Assembly (NCBI RefSeq): GCF_018885265.1
Contig: NZ_CP076538.1
Span: 5,678,001 to 5,742,000 of the forward strand
DNA: 64,000 bases
Origin: Amycolatopsis aidingensis
GTDB taxonomy: Bacteria > Actinomycetota > Actinomycetes > Mycobacteriales > Pseudonocardiaceae
Reading direction: 5' to 3'
The first letter of the stretch is position 1; every line of letters starts with the position of its first letter. Positions 35,054-43,143 of the stretch are shown here, piece after piece. The notes beneath the pieces are model-generated. The model was not told the origin of the DNA, searched no databases, and saw nothing but the letters and a program-made list of their open reading frames with translations. Position numbers and translations under genes: made by a program.

Positions 35054-35434
35054 TTAGCAGGTGGCTGCCTGGCTCCGCGTACGGCACACCACATCGAGGT
35101 ACTCCACGATGGCGTCCCGGTTGCGGGTGAGGCAGCGGATACGGTCGGTCATCCGGTCCCGCTCCTGCTCGAGGACCGCGAGCATCTCCGGGGTCGCGTC
35201 CGGGAAGTAGATCGTCCTCGGCGTGTCGAGACAGGGCAGGATCTGCTTGATGATCCGGGTCGGCAGCCCGGCGTCGAGCAGGCCGCGGACCTGCGCCACC
35301 CGGTCCACGGTGGACTCGGGATAGTCGCGATAGCCGTTCTGGCACCGCTCCGCCACGATCAGGCCGTGCTCCTCGTAGTACCGCAGCATCCTGCGGGACG
35401 TGCCGGTGCGCTCCGACAACTCACCGATCCGCAT
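35054..35434 (-). CDS. MerR-family transcriptional regulator
   Basis: A 126-residue MerR protein with N-terminal winged helix (MRIGELSERTGTSRRMLRYYEEHGL), the QNGYRDY wing and a coiled-coil dimer helix (MLAVLEQERDRMTDRIRCL). Cys residues in the C-terminal part (CLTRN, VVCRT, TC end) could bind a ligand or metal, but no classic metal-site pattern is present. The start at 35434 has GAGGT 7-8 nt upstream. It diverges from an MFS exporter and probably activates it in response to a drug. Confidence 0.87.
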   Translation of the reverse strand: MRIGELSERTGTSRRMLRYYEEHGLIVAERCQNGYRDYPESTVDRVAQVRGLLDAGLPTRIIKQILPCLDTPRTIYFPDATPEMLAVLEQERDRMTDRIRCLTRNRDAIVEYLDVVCRTRSQAATC

Positions 35435-35459
35435 ATGTCCGACCTCACCCCAGCCCAGG

Positions 35460-35480
35460 TTGACCTTCACATCGGTGTGA
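35460..35480 (+). promoter_or_regulatory. Candidate MerR operator before the MFS gene
   Basis: A TTGACC -35-like hexamer (35460-35465) is followed by the dyad TCACA-TCGG-TGTGA (35467-35480), the placement expected for a MerR site within an extended spacer. No good -10 is evident. Confidence 0.4.
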
Positions 35481-35499
35481 TGGTTCGAGCATACCGTTC

Positions 35500-36705
35500 A
35501 TGCGAACCAACAACGCTCAACCAGGCGATTCCTCCACCGGAACGCGCACCGGCCGACTTCCGGTGGCCGCCTTGCTGGCACTCGCCACGGCCGCGTTCAT
35601 CACGGTACTGACCGAGGCGTTGCCCGCCGGGGTGCTGCCCGCGATGAGCGCCGACCTCGGGGTCGGCGAGTCCGCGATGGGCCAGTCGGTGACGATCTAC
35701 GCCATCGGCACGGCGGTCGCGGCGATCCCGCTGTCCACGGTCACCGCAGGCTGGCGGCGCAAGCGCTTGCTGCTGACCGGGGTGACGGGATTCGCGGTGG
35801 CCAACACGGCGACCGCGGTGTCCACCTCCTTCGCCCTGACCATGGTCGGCCGGTTCGCCGGTGGCGTGGCCGCCGGTGTGGTGTGGGCACTGCTGGCAGG
35901 CTACGCCCGCCGGATGGCTCCCCCGCACCTGCGGGGCAGGGCGATCGCGATCGTGATGGCAGGCATCCCGCTCGCGCTGTCCCTCGGCGTGCCTGCCGGA
36001 ACCTTCCTCGGTGCCGCGCTCGGCTGGCGGGTCACCTTCGCGGTGATGTCCGTGCTCGCCGCCGCGCTGCTGGCATGGACCATCGCCGCGGTCCCGGACT
36101 TTCCGGGGCAGCGGCGGGGAATCCGGGTCCAGCTGCTGCGCACGCTCGGCATCGCAGGGGTGGCACCGGTACTGCTGGTCACCGTGCTCTTCGTGCTGGC
36201 CCACACCATTCTGTACACCTACATCGCCTCCTTCCTGCACCGGCTCCACATGGGCTCCGCCGTCGATACGGTGCTGCTGGTGTTCGGCGTGTCCTCGGTG
36301 GTCAGCATCTGGATCGTGGGGTCGCAGATCGACCGTCGGCTGCGGACGCTCAGCATCGCCGGGACGCTGCTGGTCGCGGGGGCCGCCACGGTGCTGGCGC
36401 TGCGGGCCACGGAACCCGCGCTGGTCTACCTCGCCGTGGTGCTCTGGGGACTCGGCTGGGGAGGCGTCCCCACCCTGCTGCAGACGGCCGTGGGGGATGC
36501 CGGGGGCGAGGCCGCGGACACCGCGCTGGCCATGCTGGTCACCCTGTGGAACGCGGCCATGGCGGGCGGTGGGATTGTCGGCGGAATCCTGCTCGGCGCG
36601 CTCGGCCCCGCCTCGTTCCCGTGGAGCGTGCTGGTGTTGCTCGTGCCGGTGCTGTACGTGGTGACGGCCGCGCGGGCACACGGGTTCCCGGCGCGGCGTA
36701 GCTGA
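35500..36705 (+). CDS. MFS transporter (DHA1/AraJ-like drug or sugar efflux)
   Basis: A 401-residue major facilitator with 12 predicted helices. Typical signals are the N-terminal TEALPAGVLPAMSADLGV region, the loop GWRRKRLL between helices 2 and 3, and SLGVPAGTFLGAALGWR resembling motif C of drug antiporters of the AraJ/YdhP type. It is divergent from the MerR gene, suggesting inducible efflux. ATG at 35500 lacks a convincing Shine-Dalgarno. The substrate is unknown. Confidence 0.87.
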   Translation: MRTNNAQPGDSSTGTRTGRLPVAALLALATAAFITVLTEALPAGVLPAMSADLGVGESAMGQSVTIYAIGTAVAAIPLSTVTAGWRRKRLLLTGVTGFAVANTATAVSTSFALTMVGRFAGGVAAGVVWALLAGYARRMAPPHLRGRAIAIVMAGIPLALSLGVPAGTFLGAALGWRVTFAVMSVLAAALLAWTIAAVPDFPGQRRGIRVQLLRTLGIAGVAPVLLVTVLFVLAHTILYTYIASFLHRLHMGSAVDTVLLVFGVSSVVSIWIVGSQIDRRLRTLSIAGTLLVAGAATVLALRATEPALVYLAVVLWGLGWGGVPTLLQTAVGDAGGEAADTALAMLVTLWNAAMAGGGIVGGILLGALGPASFPWSVLVLLVPVLYVVTAARAHGFPARRS

Positions 36706-36766
36706 CGCTGGCTGGTTCCGGCTAGCCGGATGGGCGGCGGGTGGGATCGGCGGGCAAGCTGAACCG

Positions 36767-38050
36767 GTGAGCACCACCGCCCTTCCACCTGCCCGCACAC
36801 TGCTGCGGGAGTTCCTGCTGGGCCCGGTCCGCCGCCGGACCTGGGGCGAGCTGAGCTGGGTAGTCCTGGGTGTGCCGCTGGCCATCCCCTGCGTGCTGCT
36901 CGTGCTGACCGGGCTGGCGGCTGGCGCCCTGCTCGCTGTCGCGTTCGTCGGCCTGCTGCTGGTAGCCAGCTCGCTGTACCTGGCGCGCCGCTTCGGTGGG
37001 ACGCACCGTGCGCTGGCCGGGCGGCTGCTGGGGCTGCGTGTTCCGGCACCGCCGCTGCGGCCGATGGAGCCGGGGCTCGGCAACTGGGTCAAGGCACGGC
37101 TGGCGGAACCCTCCAGCTGGCGGGCGGTGGCGTTCCTGCTGCTCCGGCTGCCGCTGGCGGTAGGCGAACTGGTACTCCTGGTGCTGGGGCTGGTGTTCGG
37201 CGCCGCGGCGTTCACCTATCCGATCTGGTGGTTCCCCCTGGACGGGAAGCGGATGCCGGTCTACGACATCTACGCCGATTCCTGGGGTCTCTCGCTGGGG
37301 TACGGCGTACTCGGGGCCCTGGTGCTGCTGGTGCTGCCCTGGCTGCTGCACGGGATCACCGGCGTGGACCGGTTACTGGTGCGCGGGCTGCTCGGCGCGG
37401 CCACGCTGTCCGAGCGCATTCGCGACCTGGAGCAGAGCCGGGCGAGCGCGGTGGAGGACGCCACCGACACGCTGCGCAGGATCGAGCGGGACCTGCACGA
37501 CGGCGCGCAGGCGCGGCTGGCGGCGCTGGCGATGAAGCTGGGCGTGGCCAAGGACGAGCTGGCCACCGAGCAGGTGGACCTCGAACAGGTACGCGGCCTG
37601 GTGTCGGCGGCCCATGGCGGGGCCAAACAGGCACTGTCAGAGCTTCGTGACCTCGCCAGGGGGATCCGGCCCGCCGGGCTGGATGCCGGGCTGCACGTCG
37701 CGCTGTCCACTCTGGCCGCGCACAGCGCGCTCACCGTACGGGTGCGGGTGAGCCTGCCCCGGCGCCCGCCGCCAGCCGTCGAGACCATTGTGTACTTCAG
37801 CGCGGCCGAGCTGCTGGCCAACGCCACCAAGCACTCCAGCGCGTCCACCGTGGACATCGAGGTACGGTCGGACGACGATACCCTGCTGCTCAAGGTCACC
37901 GACTACGGCGAGGGCGGGGCTTCCGTACGCCGGGGCGGTGGGCTGGCCGGCCTGCGTGAACGTGCTGGGACGGTGGACGGCCGGTTGACGGTGTTCAGCC
38001 CACGGGGCGGGCCGACGGTGGTCCGGGTCGAGTTGCCGGTGCGGAGATAA
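36767..38050 (+). CDS. NarL-type sensor histidine kinase
   Basis: A 427-residue kinase. The N-terminal ~190 residues form a membrane sensor with about four helices, of the short actinobacterial sensor type. HisKA_3 follows with phospho-acceptor His244 in RDLHDGAQARL, then a HATPase domain (AAELLANATKHSSA, DYGEGGA, GGLAGLRERA). The response-regulator gene lies 7 bp downstream, making a two-component pair. GTG at 36767 sits 6 nt after CAAGCT with no ribosome-binding site. The signal is unknown; envelope stress or antibiotics are common for this type. Confidence 0.92.
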   Translation: MSTTALPPARTLLREFLLGPVRRRTWGELSWVVLGVPLAIPCVLLVLTGLAAGALLAVAFVGLLLVASSLYLARRFGGTHRALAGRLLGLRVPAPPLRPMEPGLGNWVKARLAEPSSWRAVAFLLLRLPLAVGELVLLVLGLVFGAAAFTYPIWWFPLDGKRMPVYDIYADSWGLSLGYGVLGALVLLVLPWLLHGITGVDRLLVRGLLGAATLSERIRDLEQSRASAVEDATDTLRRIERDLHDGAQARLAALAMKLGVAKDELATEQVDLEQVRGLVSAAHGGAKQALSELRDLARGIRPAGLDAGLHVALSTLAAHSALTVRVRVSLPRRPPPAVETIVYFSAAELLANATKHSSASTVDIEVRSDDDTLLLKVTDYGEGGASVRRGGGLAGLRERAGTVDGRLTVFSPRGGPTVVRVELPVRR

Positions 38051-38057
38051 GGGGGCT

Positions 38058-38705
38058 GTGGTGCGGGTTGTGGTGGCCGAGGACTCGGCGGTGCTGCGCG
38101 AAGGACTGGTCGAGTTGCTGACCCTGCGCGGGCACGAGGTGGTCGCCGCGGTACGGGACGGCGGCGGCCTGCGTGCCGCCGTCGACGAGCATCGACCCGA
38201 TGTGTCTGTTGTGGACATCCGGATGCCGCCGACGCACACCGACGAGGGGCTGCGGGCGGCCATCGCGCTACGGGCGGATCATCCCGGCACCGCGATACTG
38301 CTGTTCTCCCAGTACATCGAGACCACCTACGCCGCGGAACTGCTCGCCGACCGGGGCGGCGGCGTCGGCTACCTGCTCAAGGACCGGGTGGCCGAGGTTT
38401 CCGACTTCCTGGACGCGTTGCGCAGGGTCGCGGCGGGCGAGACCGTGCTGGACCCAGAGGTGGTCAGCCAGTTGCTCGGTTCCACCCGGCGCACCGACGC
38501 GCTCGCCGAACTGACCGACCGCGAGCGCGAGGTGCTGGCGCTGATGGCCGAGGGCCGGTCGAACGCGGCGATCGCGGGCACCCTGTACCTCTCCCCCGGC
38601 TCGGTGGAGAAGTACGTCACCAGCCTGTTCGGCAAGCTCGGGCTGCCACCATCGGAGGCCGACAACCGCAGGGTGCTTGCCGTGCTGCGCTACCTTGACT
38701 CCTGA
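38058..38705 (+). CDS. NarL/LuxR-type response regulator
   Basis: A 215-residue regulator with a receiver domain (acidic pair AEDS near residue 8, phospho-acceptor Asp53 in VVDIRMP, Lys in LLKD) and a C-terminal LuxR HTH (LTDREREVLALMAEGRSNAAIAGTLYLSPGSVEKYVTSLFGKLGL). It is the partner of the preceding kinase. Two adjacent GTG codons (38058, 38061) can start it; AAGGGGG is 6-9 nt upstream. It probably activates a nearby or distant efflux/stress gene. Confidence 0.93.
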   Translation: MVRVVVAEDSAVLREGLVELLTLRGHEVVAAVRDGGGLRAAVDEHRPDVSVVDIRMPPTHTDEGLRAAIALRADHPGTAILLFSQYIETTYAAELLADRGGGVGYLLKDRVAEVSDFLDALRRVAAGETVLDPEVVSQLLGSTRRTDALAELTDREREVLALMAEGRSNAAIAGTLYLSPGSVEKYVTSLFGKLGLPPSEADNRRVLAVLRYLDS

Positions 38706-38759
38706 TGCGAGGGTCAGGGAGACGGATGCGCCGGTCGATGCTGCCGCTGCTCGCGCCGG

Positions 38760-38900
38760 GTGCTCGGCCGGGGATAGAGCCTGTCCGGCAGTCCACGGAG
38801 GGCAACTGCTGCTGATCGTCGGTTTCTTCGCCCCGAGCAGCGCTCGGGTGAAGGCGTCGGCGCGGTAGCACGTGCCATTGTCGGTCACGACCCTCTTTCC
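38760..38900 (-). pseudogene. IS481-family transposase remnant
   Basis: On the minus strand about 25 codons (VVTDNGTCYRADAFTRALLG) match the second catalytic-Asp block of the DDE integrase core in IS481-type transposases (family form VMTDNGSCYRS). Upstream and downstream parts are missing and the frame soon loses resemblance, so it is a decayed fragment. No terminal repeats are visible. The 220-bp gap it occupies otherwise holds nothing. Confidence 0.55.
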
Positions 38901-38926
38901 GCCGCGACGTGCGCGATCGGGCGCTG

Positions 38927-39346
38927 CTACCGCAGCAACCCGATCGGGACCGCCATGCCCAGGAACAGCACGAGCTGATAGGCGCCGTTGATCACAGTGA
39001 GCCGCCAAGGCTTCTGCTCGAAACCGTTGTGCTGCGCCAGGGTCGACAGCGAGAAGCCGAGCCACGCCACCAGTCCGACCGCCAGGGCGACCCAGAAGGA
39101 GTCGGTGCCGAAGAAACCCGACGCGATGGAACTGGCGGCCGCGAGAGCCAGCGCGGTGACGACGATCGACGCCGCCAGGACCACGAACGGACCCTTGCCG
39201 CCGCGCACGGAGTCCTCCTTGGTCACCCCGGTCAGCTTCCGCCAGGTGCCGCCGACCAGGCCCCAATCGCTGTACCAGATCCACGCGATCGCCATCCCGA
39301 CCACGATCGCGACCAAGACGGCCAACCAACTGATACTCAGCTCCAC
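38927..39346 (-). CDS. DUF1761 membrane protein
   Basis: A 139-residue protein with four membrane helices, of the DUF1761 family (SWLAVLVAIVVGMAIAWIWYSDWG at the N-terminus, FFGTDSFWVALAVGLVAWLGF in the middle). Function unknown. GTG at 39346 is preferred over an upstream ATG at 39412, which would place the start across the divergent promoter; an AAGGA lies 11 nt before it. It diverges from the HxlR-type regulator and is likely its target. Confidence 0.75.
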   Translation of the reverse strand: MELSISWLAVLVAIVVGMAIAWIWYSDWGLVGGTWRKLTGVTKEDSVRGGKGPFVVLAASIVVTALALAAASSIASGFFGTDSFWVALAVGLVAWLGFSLSTLAQHNGFEQKPWRLTVINGAYQLVLFLGMAVPIGLLR

Positions 39347-39379
39347 GGGAGCCCCATTCCTTCTCGACGTCCAACTTAA

Positions 39380-39394
39380 GTTGATATAATCAAC
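39380..39394. promoter_or_regulatory. Operator-like palindrome over the HxlR gene -10 box
   Basis: GTTGAT-ATA-ATCAAC is a perfect palindrome containing a consensus TATAAT (39385-39390), 8 nt before the regulator ATG. A protein bound here would block both divergent promoters. The AT-rich stretch stands out in this DNA. Confidence 0.65.
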
Positions 39395-39398
39395 CACG

Positions 39399-40073
39399 AT
39401 GGATAAAGTCAACCGGCAGTCGAAGGGCCCCAGGACCTACGGGCAGTTCTGCGCCCTCGCACGCTCCCTGGACGTCGTGGGCGAGCGCTGGACCCTCCTC
39501 ATCGTGCGCGAACTCCTCCCAGGCCCGATGCGGTACACCGAGCTGAAGGCCTCGCTCAAGGGCATCGCGACGAACCTCCTTGCCGAGCGGTTGCGGACCA
39601 TGGAGGCGAACGGGATCGTCGAGCGCCGCCTGGAAGACGCGGGCGTCGCCTACGCCCTCACCCCGTGGGGAACGGGGCTGCGGGAGCCCATGGAAGCGCT
39701 CGGCCGCTGGGGAGCACCACTGCTCGCGACCGGACGCGGCCAGGATTCGTTCCAGCCGCGCTGGCTGGTCGTCGCGCTGCCCGCCCTGCTCCGAGGCGCG
39801 ACCGCCTCGCCTCCCGTCGAGCTCGGCATCGAGACGGACGGCTTCCTCATGGCCCTAGCGCTCGGCGAAGACGGCCCGAGCGCATTCGTACCCGATCGGG
39901 TTCCGACCTCGGTATTCACTGCCGCTCCCGACGTGGTCGTCGCCCTAGCCGCTGGAGCGATCAGCATCGAGCAGGCCGTCGCCGCGGGCGAGTTCCGGGG
40001 TGACTCAGACGTCCTCCGATCCGCATTCGCCCCTGTTCGTGCGAATGCGACTCCGCCGACCATCGGCGACTGA
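39399..40073 (+). CDS. HxlR-type winged-helix regulator with SCP2-like C-terminal domain
   Basis: A 224-residue regulator. Residues 15-105 form an HxlR winged helix (CALARSLDVVGERWTLLIVRELLPGPMRYTELKASL). The C-terminal ~100 residues are SCP2/sterol-binding-like (GIETDGFLMALALGEDG), a common partner in actinobacteria that could bind a hydrophobic ligand. ATG at 39399 has no Shine-Dalgarno and follows TATAAT by 8 nt, so the mRNA is probably leaderless. The 3' end overlaps the convergent TetR gene by 69 bp. Likely autorepressor and regulator of the DUF1761 gene. Confidence 0.87.
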   Translation: MDKVNRQSKGPRTYGQFCALARSLDVVGERWTLLIVRELLPGPMRYTELKASLKGIATNLLAERLRTMEANGIVERRLEDAGVAYALTPWGTGLREPMEALGRWGAPLLATGRGQDSFQPRWLVVALPALLRGATASPPVELGIETDGFLMALALGEDGPSAFVPDRVPTSVFTAAPDVVVALAAGAISIEQAVAAGEFRGDSDVLRSAFAPVRANATPPTIGD

Positions 40074-40703
40074 CGACCACGGAGAAGCGCCGCCGGGAAG
40101 AAGTGTGGCCATTTCCTCGTCCAGCAGCCGCCGGACCTCCCCGACCGAAAACTCCTGCGGGTACATCGCCACCTGCAGCGCCAGCCCGTCGACGAACGTG
40201 TGCAGGCGCACGACCTGCCGTTCGAGCCGAGCGTCCGGCAACTGGTCCCCGATGTGCTCCGGGGGCCGCTGCGCACAGAGGTACGCCACCGCGAGCCGGC
40301 AGATATGCCGCTCGCCGGGCAGCCCCAGCGCGCGCAGTTCGGCCAGTGACTCGTCGGAGCGCGAGCGCATCAGGCAGGCCAGCCACACGTCCACGTCCAC
40401 CCGCCGGTCCGCGTCCAGTGGCAGCAGCTCCTCGAGGATCAGCCGGGCACGATCACGGCCGGGCAGGTCGCCGCGGAGATGCTCGGCGATGCGGCCGGTG
40501 ACCTTGTCGATCATCGCCTTCGCGGCGAAGAGGAGCAGCCCGCGCTGGCTGTCGAAGTAGTGCCGCAGCCCGCCGACCGACACGCCCGCCCGCTCGGCGA
40601 TCTTACGAACGGTCACCCCCTCGATGCCGTCCCGGCTGATGACCTCCCAGACCACGCGGGCGAGCTCCGCGCGCCGCTGGTCGTGGTCGACGAGCTTCGG
40701 CAT
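40005..40703 (-). CDS. TetR-family regulator
   Basis: A 232-residue TetR protein with HTH at residues 25-60 (VTVRKIAERAGVSVGGLRHYF) and a BetI-like C-terminal domain (DADRRVDVDVWLACLMRSRSDE). It diverges from the CPBP gene and ends inside the convergent HxlR gene (69-bp overlap); the last ~20 residues, read in this overlap, are Arg/Gly-rich and may be an extension. ATG 40703 follows TATAAC by 7 nt without a Shine-Dalgarno. Confidence 0.83.
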   Translation of the reverse strand: MPKLVDHDQRRAELARVVWEVISRDGIEGVTVRKIAERAGVSVGGLRHYFDSQRGLLLFAAKAMIDKVTGRIAEHLRGDLPGRDRARLILEELLPLDADRRVDVDVWLACLMRSRSDESLAELRALGLPGERHICRLAVAYLCAQRPPEHIGDQLPDARLERQVVRLHTFVDGLALQVAMYPQEFSVGEVRRLLDEEMATLLPGGASPWSSVADGRRSRIRTNRGECGSEDV

Positions 40704-40721
40704 ATCCCACGTTATAGCACA

Positions 40722-40749
40722 CTTGTACGGTATCCCTGTACAGTACAAG
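40722..40749. promoter_or_regulatory. Operator-like dyad between tetR and CPBP genes
   Basis: CTTGTAC (40722-40728) and GTACAAG (40743-40749) form an inverted repeat 14 bp apart. It overlaps the TACAGT box (40739-40744) of the CPBP gene and lies just upstream of the TATAAC box of tetR, as expected for a shared TetR operator. Confidence 0.55.
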
Positions 40750-40750
40750 C

Positions 40751-41623
40751 GTGCGAAATAAGATCCTGCCGGTGGCACACACCCGTATCGCAGGGATGGT
40801 CGTACTCGTCCTCGGACTGTTGCTGATCGCCGGATCGGCGGCGTGGTTCGCGCTGACCGGTGACACCGGTGTCCGGTACTCGGCGGACCACGACAGGACC
40901 GTCCCGATGTGGTTCCGCTGGATTCCCGCGCTTGTCGGGGTCGCGCTGGTACGCCTGGTGCCGTCGCCCGCCGCAGGCACAAGGTCGCCCGAGCGCCGAC
41001 CTCGGCTGGAAGCGGGTGTCCTGCTGGCGTCGGCCCTGCTCTTCGCGGTGACGCTGCGGCTGGCCGGTGGCGGCGAGCCTGCCCACACCATACTGAAGGC
41101 GTTACTGCTGCTCGGCGTTCCCGCGACGATGTTCTGGATCCTGCGGCGCAGGGGAACCGCATGGCGCCCGGCGGCCGCGGAACCGGACGTATGGCGGCGC
41201 TGGGCACCCGCGATACCCGTGGCCGCATGGATCGTTCTCAGCTACGCGAGCCCGTGGGCAGTACCGCCCAGCGAGTTCGCGACGACCGTCGCCCCGACCA
41301 CGCTCATCCTCGCCGTCATCGCCGGTTTCCTCGCCAACAGCCTGCTCGAGGAGGTCTTCTACCGCCGCTGGCTGCAATCCAGGTGGGAGGCCGTGCTCGG
41401 CCGGTGGCCTGCGATCGTGCTCGCCTCCCTGCTCTGGGCCTGCTGGCACGTCGGCATTCAGGGCACCGGTGACCTGCCCGTCGATCTGGCGTCGACCTTC
41501 GTCAACCAGGGTGTCCTCGGGCTGTTTCTCGGCTATCTCTGGAGCAGGTACCGCCTGATGTGGCCGATCGTCACCGTCCACGGTGCCGTCAACGCCCTGC
41601 CTGTCCTACTGTCCATGCTGTGA
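40751..41623 (+). CDS. CPBP/CAAX-type intramembrane protease family protein
   Basis: A 290-residue membrane protein with about eight helices. The C-terminal half carries the CPBP (Abi) motifs: EE in LLEEVFYRRW, His in WACWHVG and His-Asn in VHGAVNA, predicted to form a glutamate/His intramembrane protease site. Bacterial members act in bacteriocin immunity or membrane protein processing; the substrate here is unknown. GTG at 40751 is 6 nt after TACAGT, leaderless type. Likely repressed by the divergent TetR. Confidence 0.85.
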   Translation: MRNKILPVAHTRIAGMVVLVLGLLLIAGSAAWFALTGDTGVRYSADHDRTVPMWFRWIPALVGVALVRLVPSPAAGTRSPERRPRLEAGVLLASALLFAVTLRLAGGGEPAHTILKALLLLGVPATMFWILRRRGTAWRPAAAEPDVWRRWAPAIPVAAWIVLSYASPWAVPPSEFATTVAPTTLILAVIAGFLANSLLEEVFYRRWLQSRWEAVLGRWPAIVLASLLWACWHVGIQGTGDLPVDLASTFVNQGVLGLFLGYLWSRYRLMWPIVTVHGAVNALPVLLSML

Positions 41624-41650
41624 CCAGGCACCACTGGTTACGGTGGTGGC

Positions 41651-42061
41651 ATGTACTCCACCGAGATCGAGGTACGCACCGGTGGCAGCGCCGTGGTGCA
41701 CGACCTGACCAAGGAGGCCGAGCGGTTCCTCGGCGAGAGCTCGGCCGGGGACGGGCTGCTGCACGTGTGGGTACCGCATGCCACGGCCGGCCTTGCGATC
41801 CTGGAAACCGGCGCGGGCAGCGACGAGGACCTGCTCACCGCGCTGGACGAACTGTTGCCGAGGGATGACCGCTGGCGGCACCAGCACGGCAGCCGGGGCC
41901 ACGGAAGGGACCACGTCCTGCCCGCACTGGTGCCGCCGTACGCGACCGTGCCGGTACTCGGCGGGGTACTGGCGCTGGGCACCTGGCAGTCGATCTGCCT
42001 AGTGGACACCAACCTGGACAACCCGGTCCGGCGCGTGCGGTTCAGCCTGCTCGCGGGCTGA
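41651..42061 (+). CDS. YjbQ/UPF0047 family protein
   Basis: A 136-residue protein of the YjbQ (UPF0047) family, with the HVWVPHATAGLAILETG, PRDDRWRHQHGSRGHG and GTWQSICLVDTN motifs. Conserved His residues form a probable metal site; some members show weak thiamine-phosphate synthase activity, but the in vivo role is unsettled. ATG 41651 follows TACGGT by 6 nt, leaderless type. The 3' end overlaps the convergent membrane protein gene by 63 bp. Confidence 0.88.
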   Translation: MYSTEIEVRTGGSAVVHDLTKEAERFLGESSAGDGLLHVWVPHATAGLAILETGAGSDEDLLTALDELLPRDDRWRHQHGSRGHGRDHVLPALVPPYATVPVLGGVLALGTWQSICLVDTNLDNPVRRVRFSLLAG

Positions 42062-43024
42062 ACCACCCGGCCACAGCAGCACGACCAGCCCGGCCACCAG
42101 CATGCCGCCGAGAACCCAGACGCCGGTGCCGACGTCCGGCGCATCCGGGGTGCTCATCAGCAGGCTGCGCAGCCCCTCGGTGGAGAACCGGAAGGGCGTC
42201 CATGACCACAGCAGAGCACGGTAGGCCGGGTTCAGCAGCTCCGGCACCTGGCCCGCGACCGCGGGCGCGACCAGGTACAGCGGCCCGAGCACGGCCATCG
42301 CGCGCAGGCCGAGCAACCGCAGCAACCCCAGTTGCACCGCGGCGAAACCGGTCGCGGCCAGCAACAGGAAGCCCAGCACGTCCCAGCCCAGCGGCAGCGA
42401 GGAGTCCCACAGCCGCAGGAACCCGGCCGAGACGGCGGTCACCAGCACCCCGGTGCCGACCAGCTGCGCCAGCCTGGCGCCCGCGCCGGGACGGGCCCCG
42501 GCACGGCCGGCCAGCACGGTCAGCGCCCCACCGGCGGCCAGGCAGCCGACCCAGCTCAGCGCGCTGACCGCCAGCGGAGCGGTCCGCCCGGCCTGGCCTG
42601 CCGGATGGATCGTCTCGACCCGCGCCGGGGCGCCGGTCATTCCCTGCGCCACCCCGCTGAGCGCCTGCCGCGCGAGCTGGGTGCCGGAGGGGTTCACCGC
42701 GCCGGAGACGACCACCTCCGCCACCGGCCCGTCCGGCCCAGGCAACAGCTCCAGCACGCCGTAGACCTCCTTGTCCCCCAGGGCTTCCCGGCCGCCCGCT
42801 GGCGTCTCGACCCGCCAGTCCAGCAGGTCACCCCCCTGGCCAGCCACCCGCTCGGCGACCGGCCGTAGCGGCTGCGGCGCGGTGACGGCGACCGGCACCT
42901 CGTCCGGACTCGCCGTGGCCTGTGCGCCGAAGGTGAGAAATCCCAGCACCACCGCGACGCCCGCACCGAGTACGGACGTCAGCGCGACCAGTGTCCACGG
43001 CCGCCGTGTTGTCGACGTCGACAT
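41999..43024 (-). CDS. YhgE/Pip-like or ABC-2-type membrane protein
   Basis: A 341-residue membrane protein. One N-terminal helix (residues 12-33) precedes an extracytoplasmic domain (about 35-150) and five or six C-terminal helices, the layout of YhgE/Pip and ABC-2 permease proteins. No ATPase gene adjoins it. ATG 43024. Its end overlaps yjbQ by 63 bp. A palindrome (43091-43104) upstream suggests repression by a TetR-type protein not encoded here. The precise role is unknown. Confidence 0.65.
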   Translation of the reverse strand: MSTSTTRRPWTLVALTSVLGAGVAVVLGFLTFGAQATASPDEVPVAVTAPQPLRPVAERVAGQGGDLLDWRVETPAGGREALGDKEVYGVLELLPGPDGPVAEVVVSGAVNPSGTQLARQALSGVAQGMTGAPARVETIHPAGQAGRTAPLAVSALSWVGCLAAGGALTVLAGRAGARPGAGARLAQLVGTGVLVTAVSAGFLRLWDSSLPLGWDVLGFLLLAATGFAAVQLGLLRLLGLRAMAVLGPLYLVAPAVAGQVPELLNPAYRALLWSWTPFRFSTEGLRSLLMSTPDAPDVGTGVWVLGGMLVAGLVVLLWPGGSAREQAEPHAPDRVVQVGVH

Positions 43025-43090
43025 GATGGACTCCTATTTCTTCATACGTTGAATTATTGGTCGCAGGCTAGCCCGCGGTGGCCACCGAAG

Positions 43091-43104
43091 TCAACGAGCG
43101 TTGA
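43091..43104. promoter_or_regulatory. Operator-like palindrome TCAACG-AG-CGTTGA
   Basis: A 6-2-6 dyad in the divergent region between the YhgE-like and HAD genes, with a related half-site (ACGTTGAA) near 43046. The surrounding 60 bp are AT-rich for this genome. It resembles a TetR-type operator. Confidence 0.45.
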
Positions 43105-43143
43105 AAATGAGCGGTATGGACCAGTGCCGGTACGGTCGACGGC

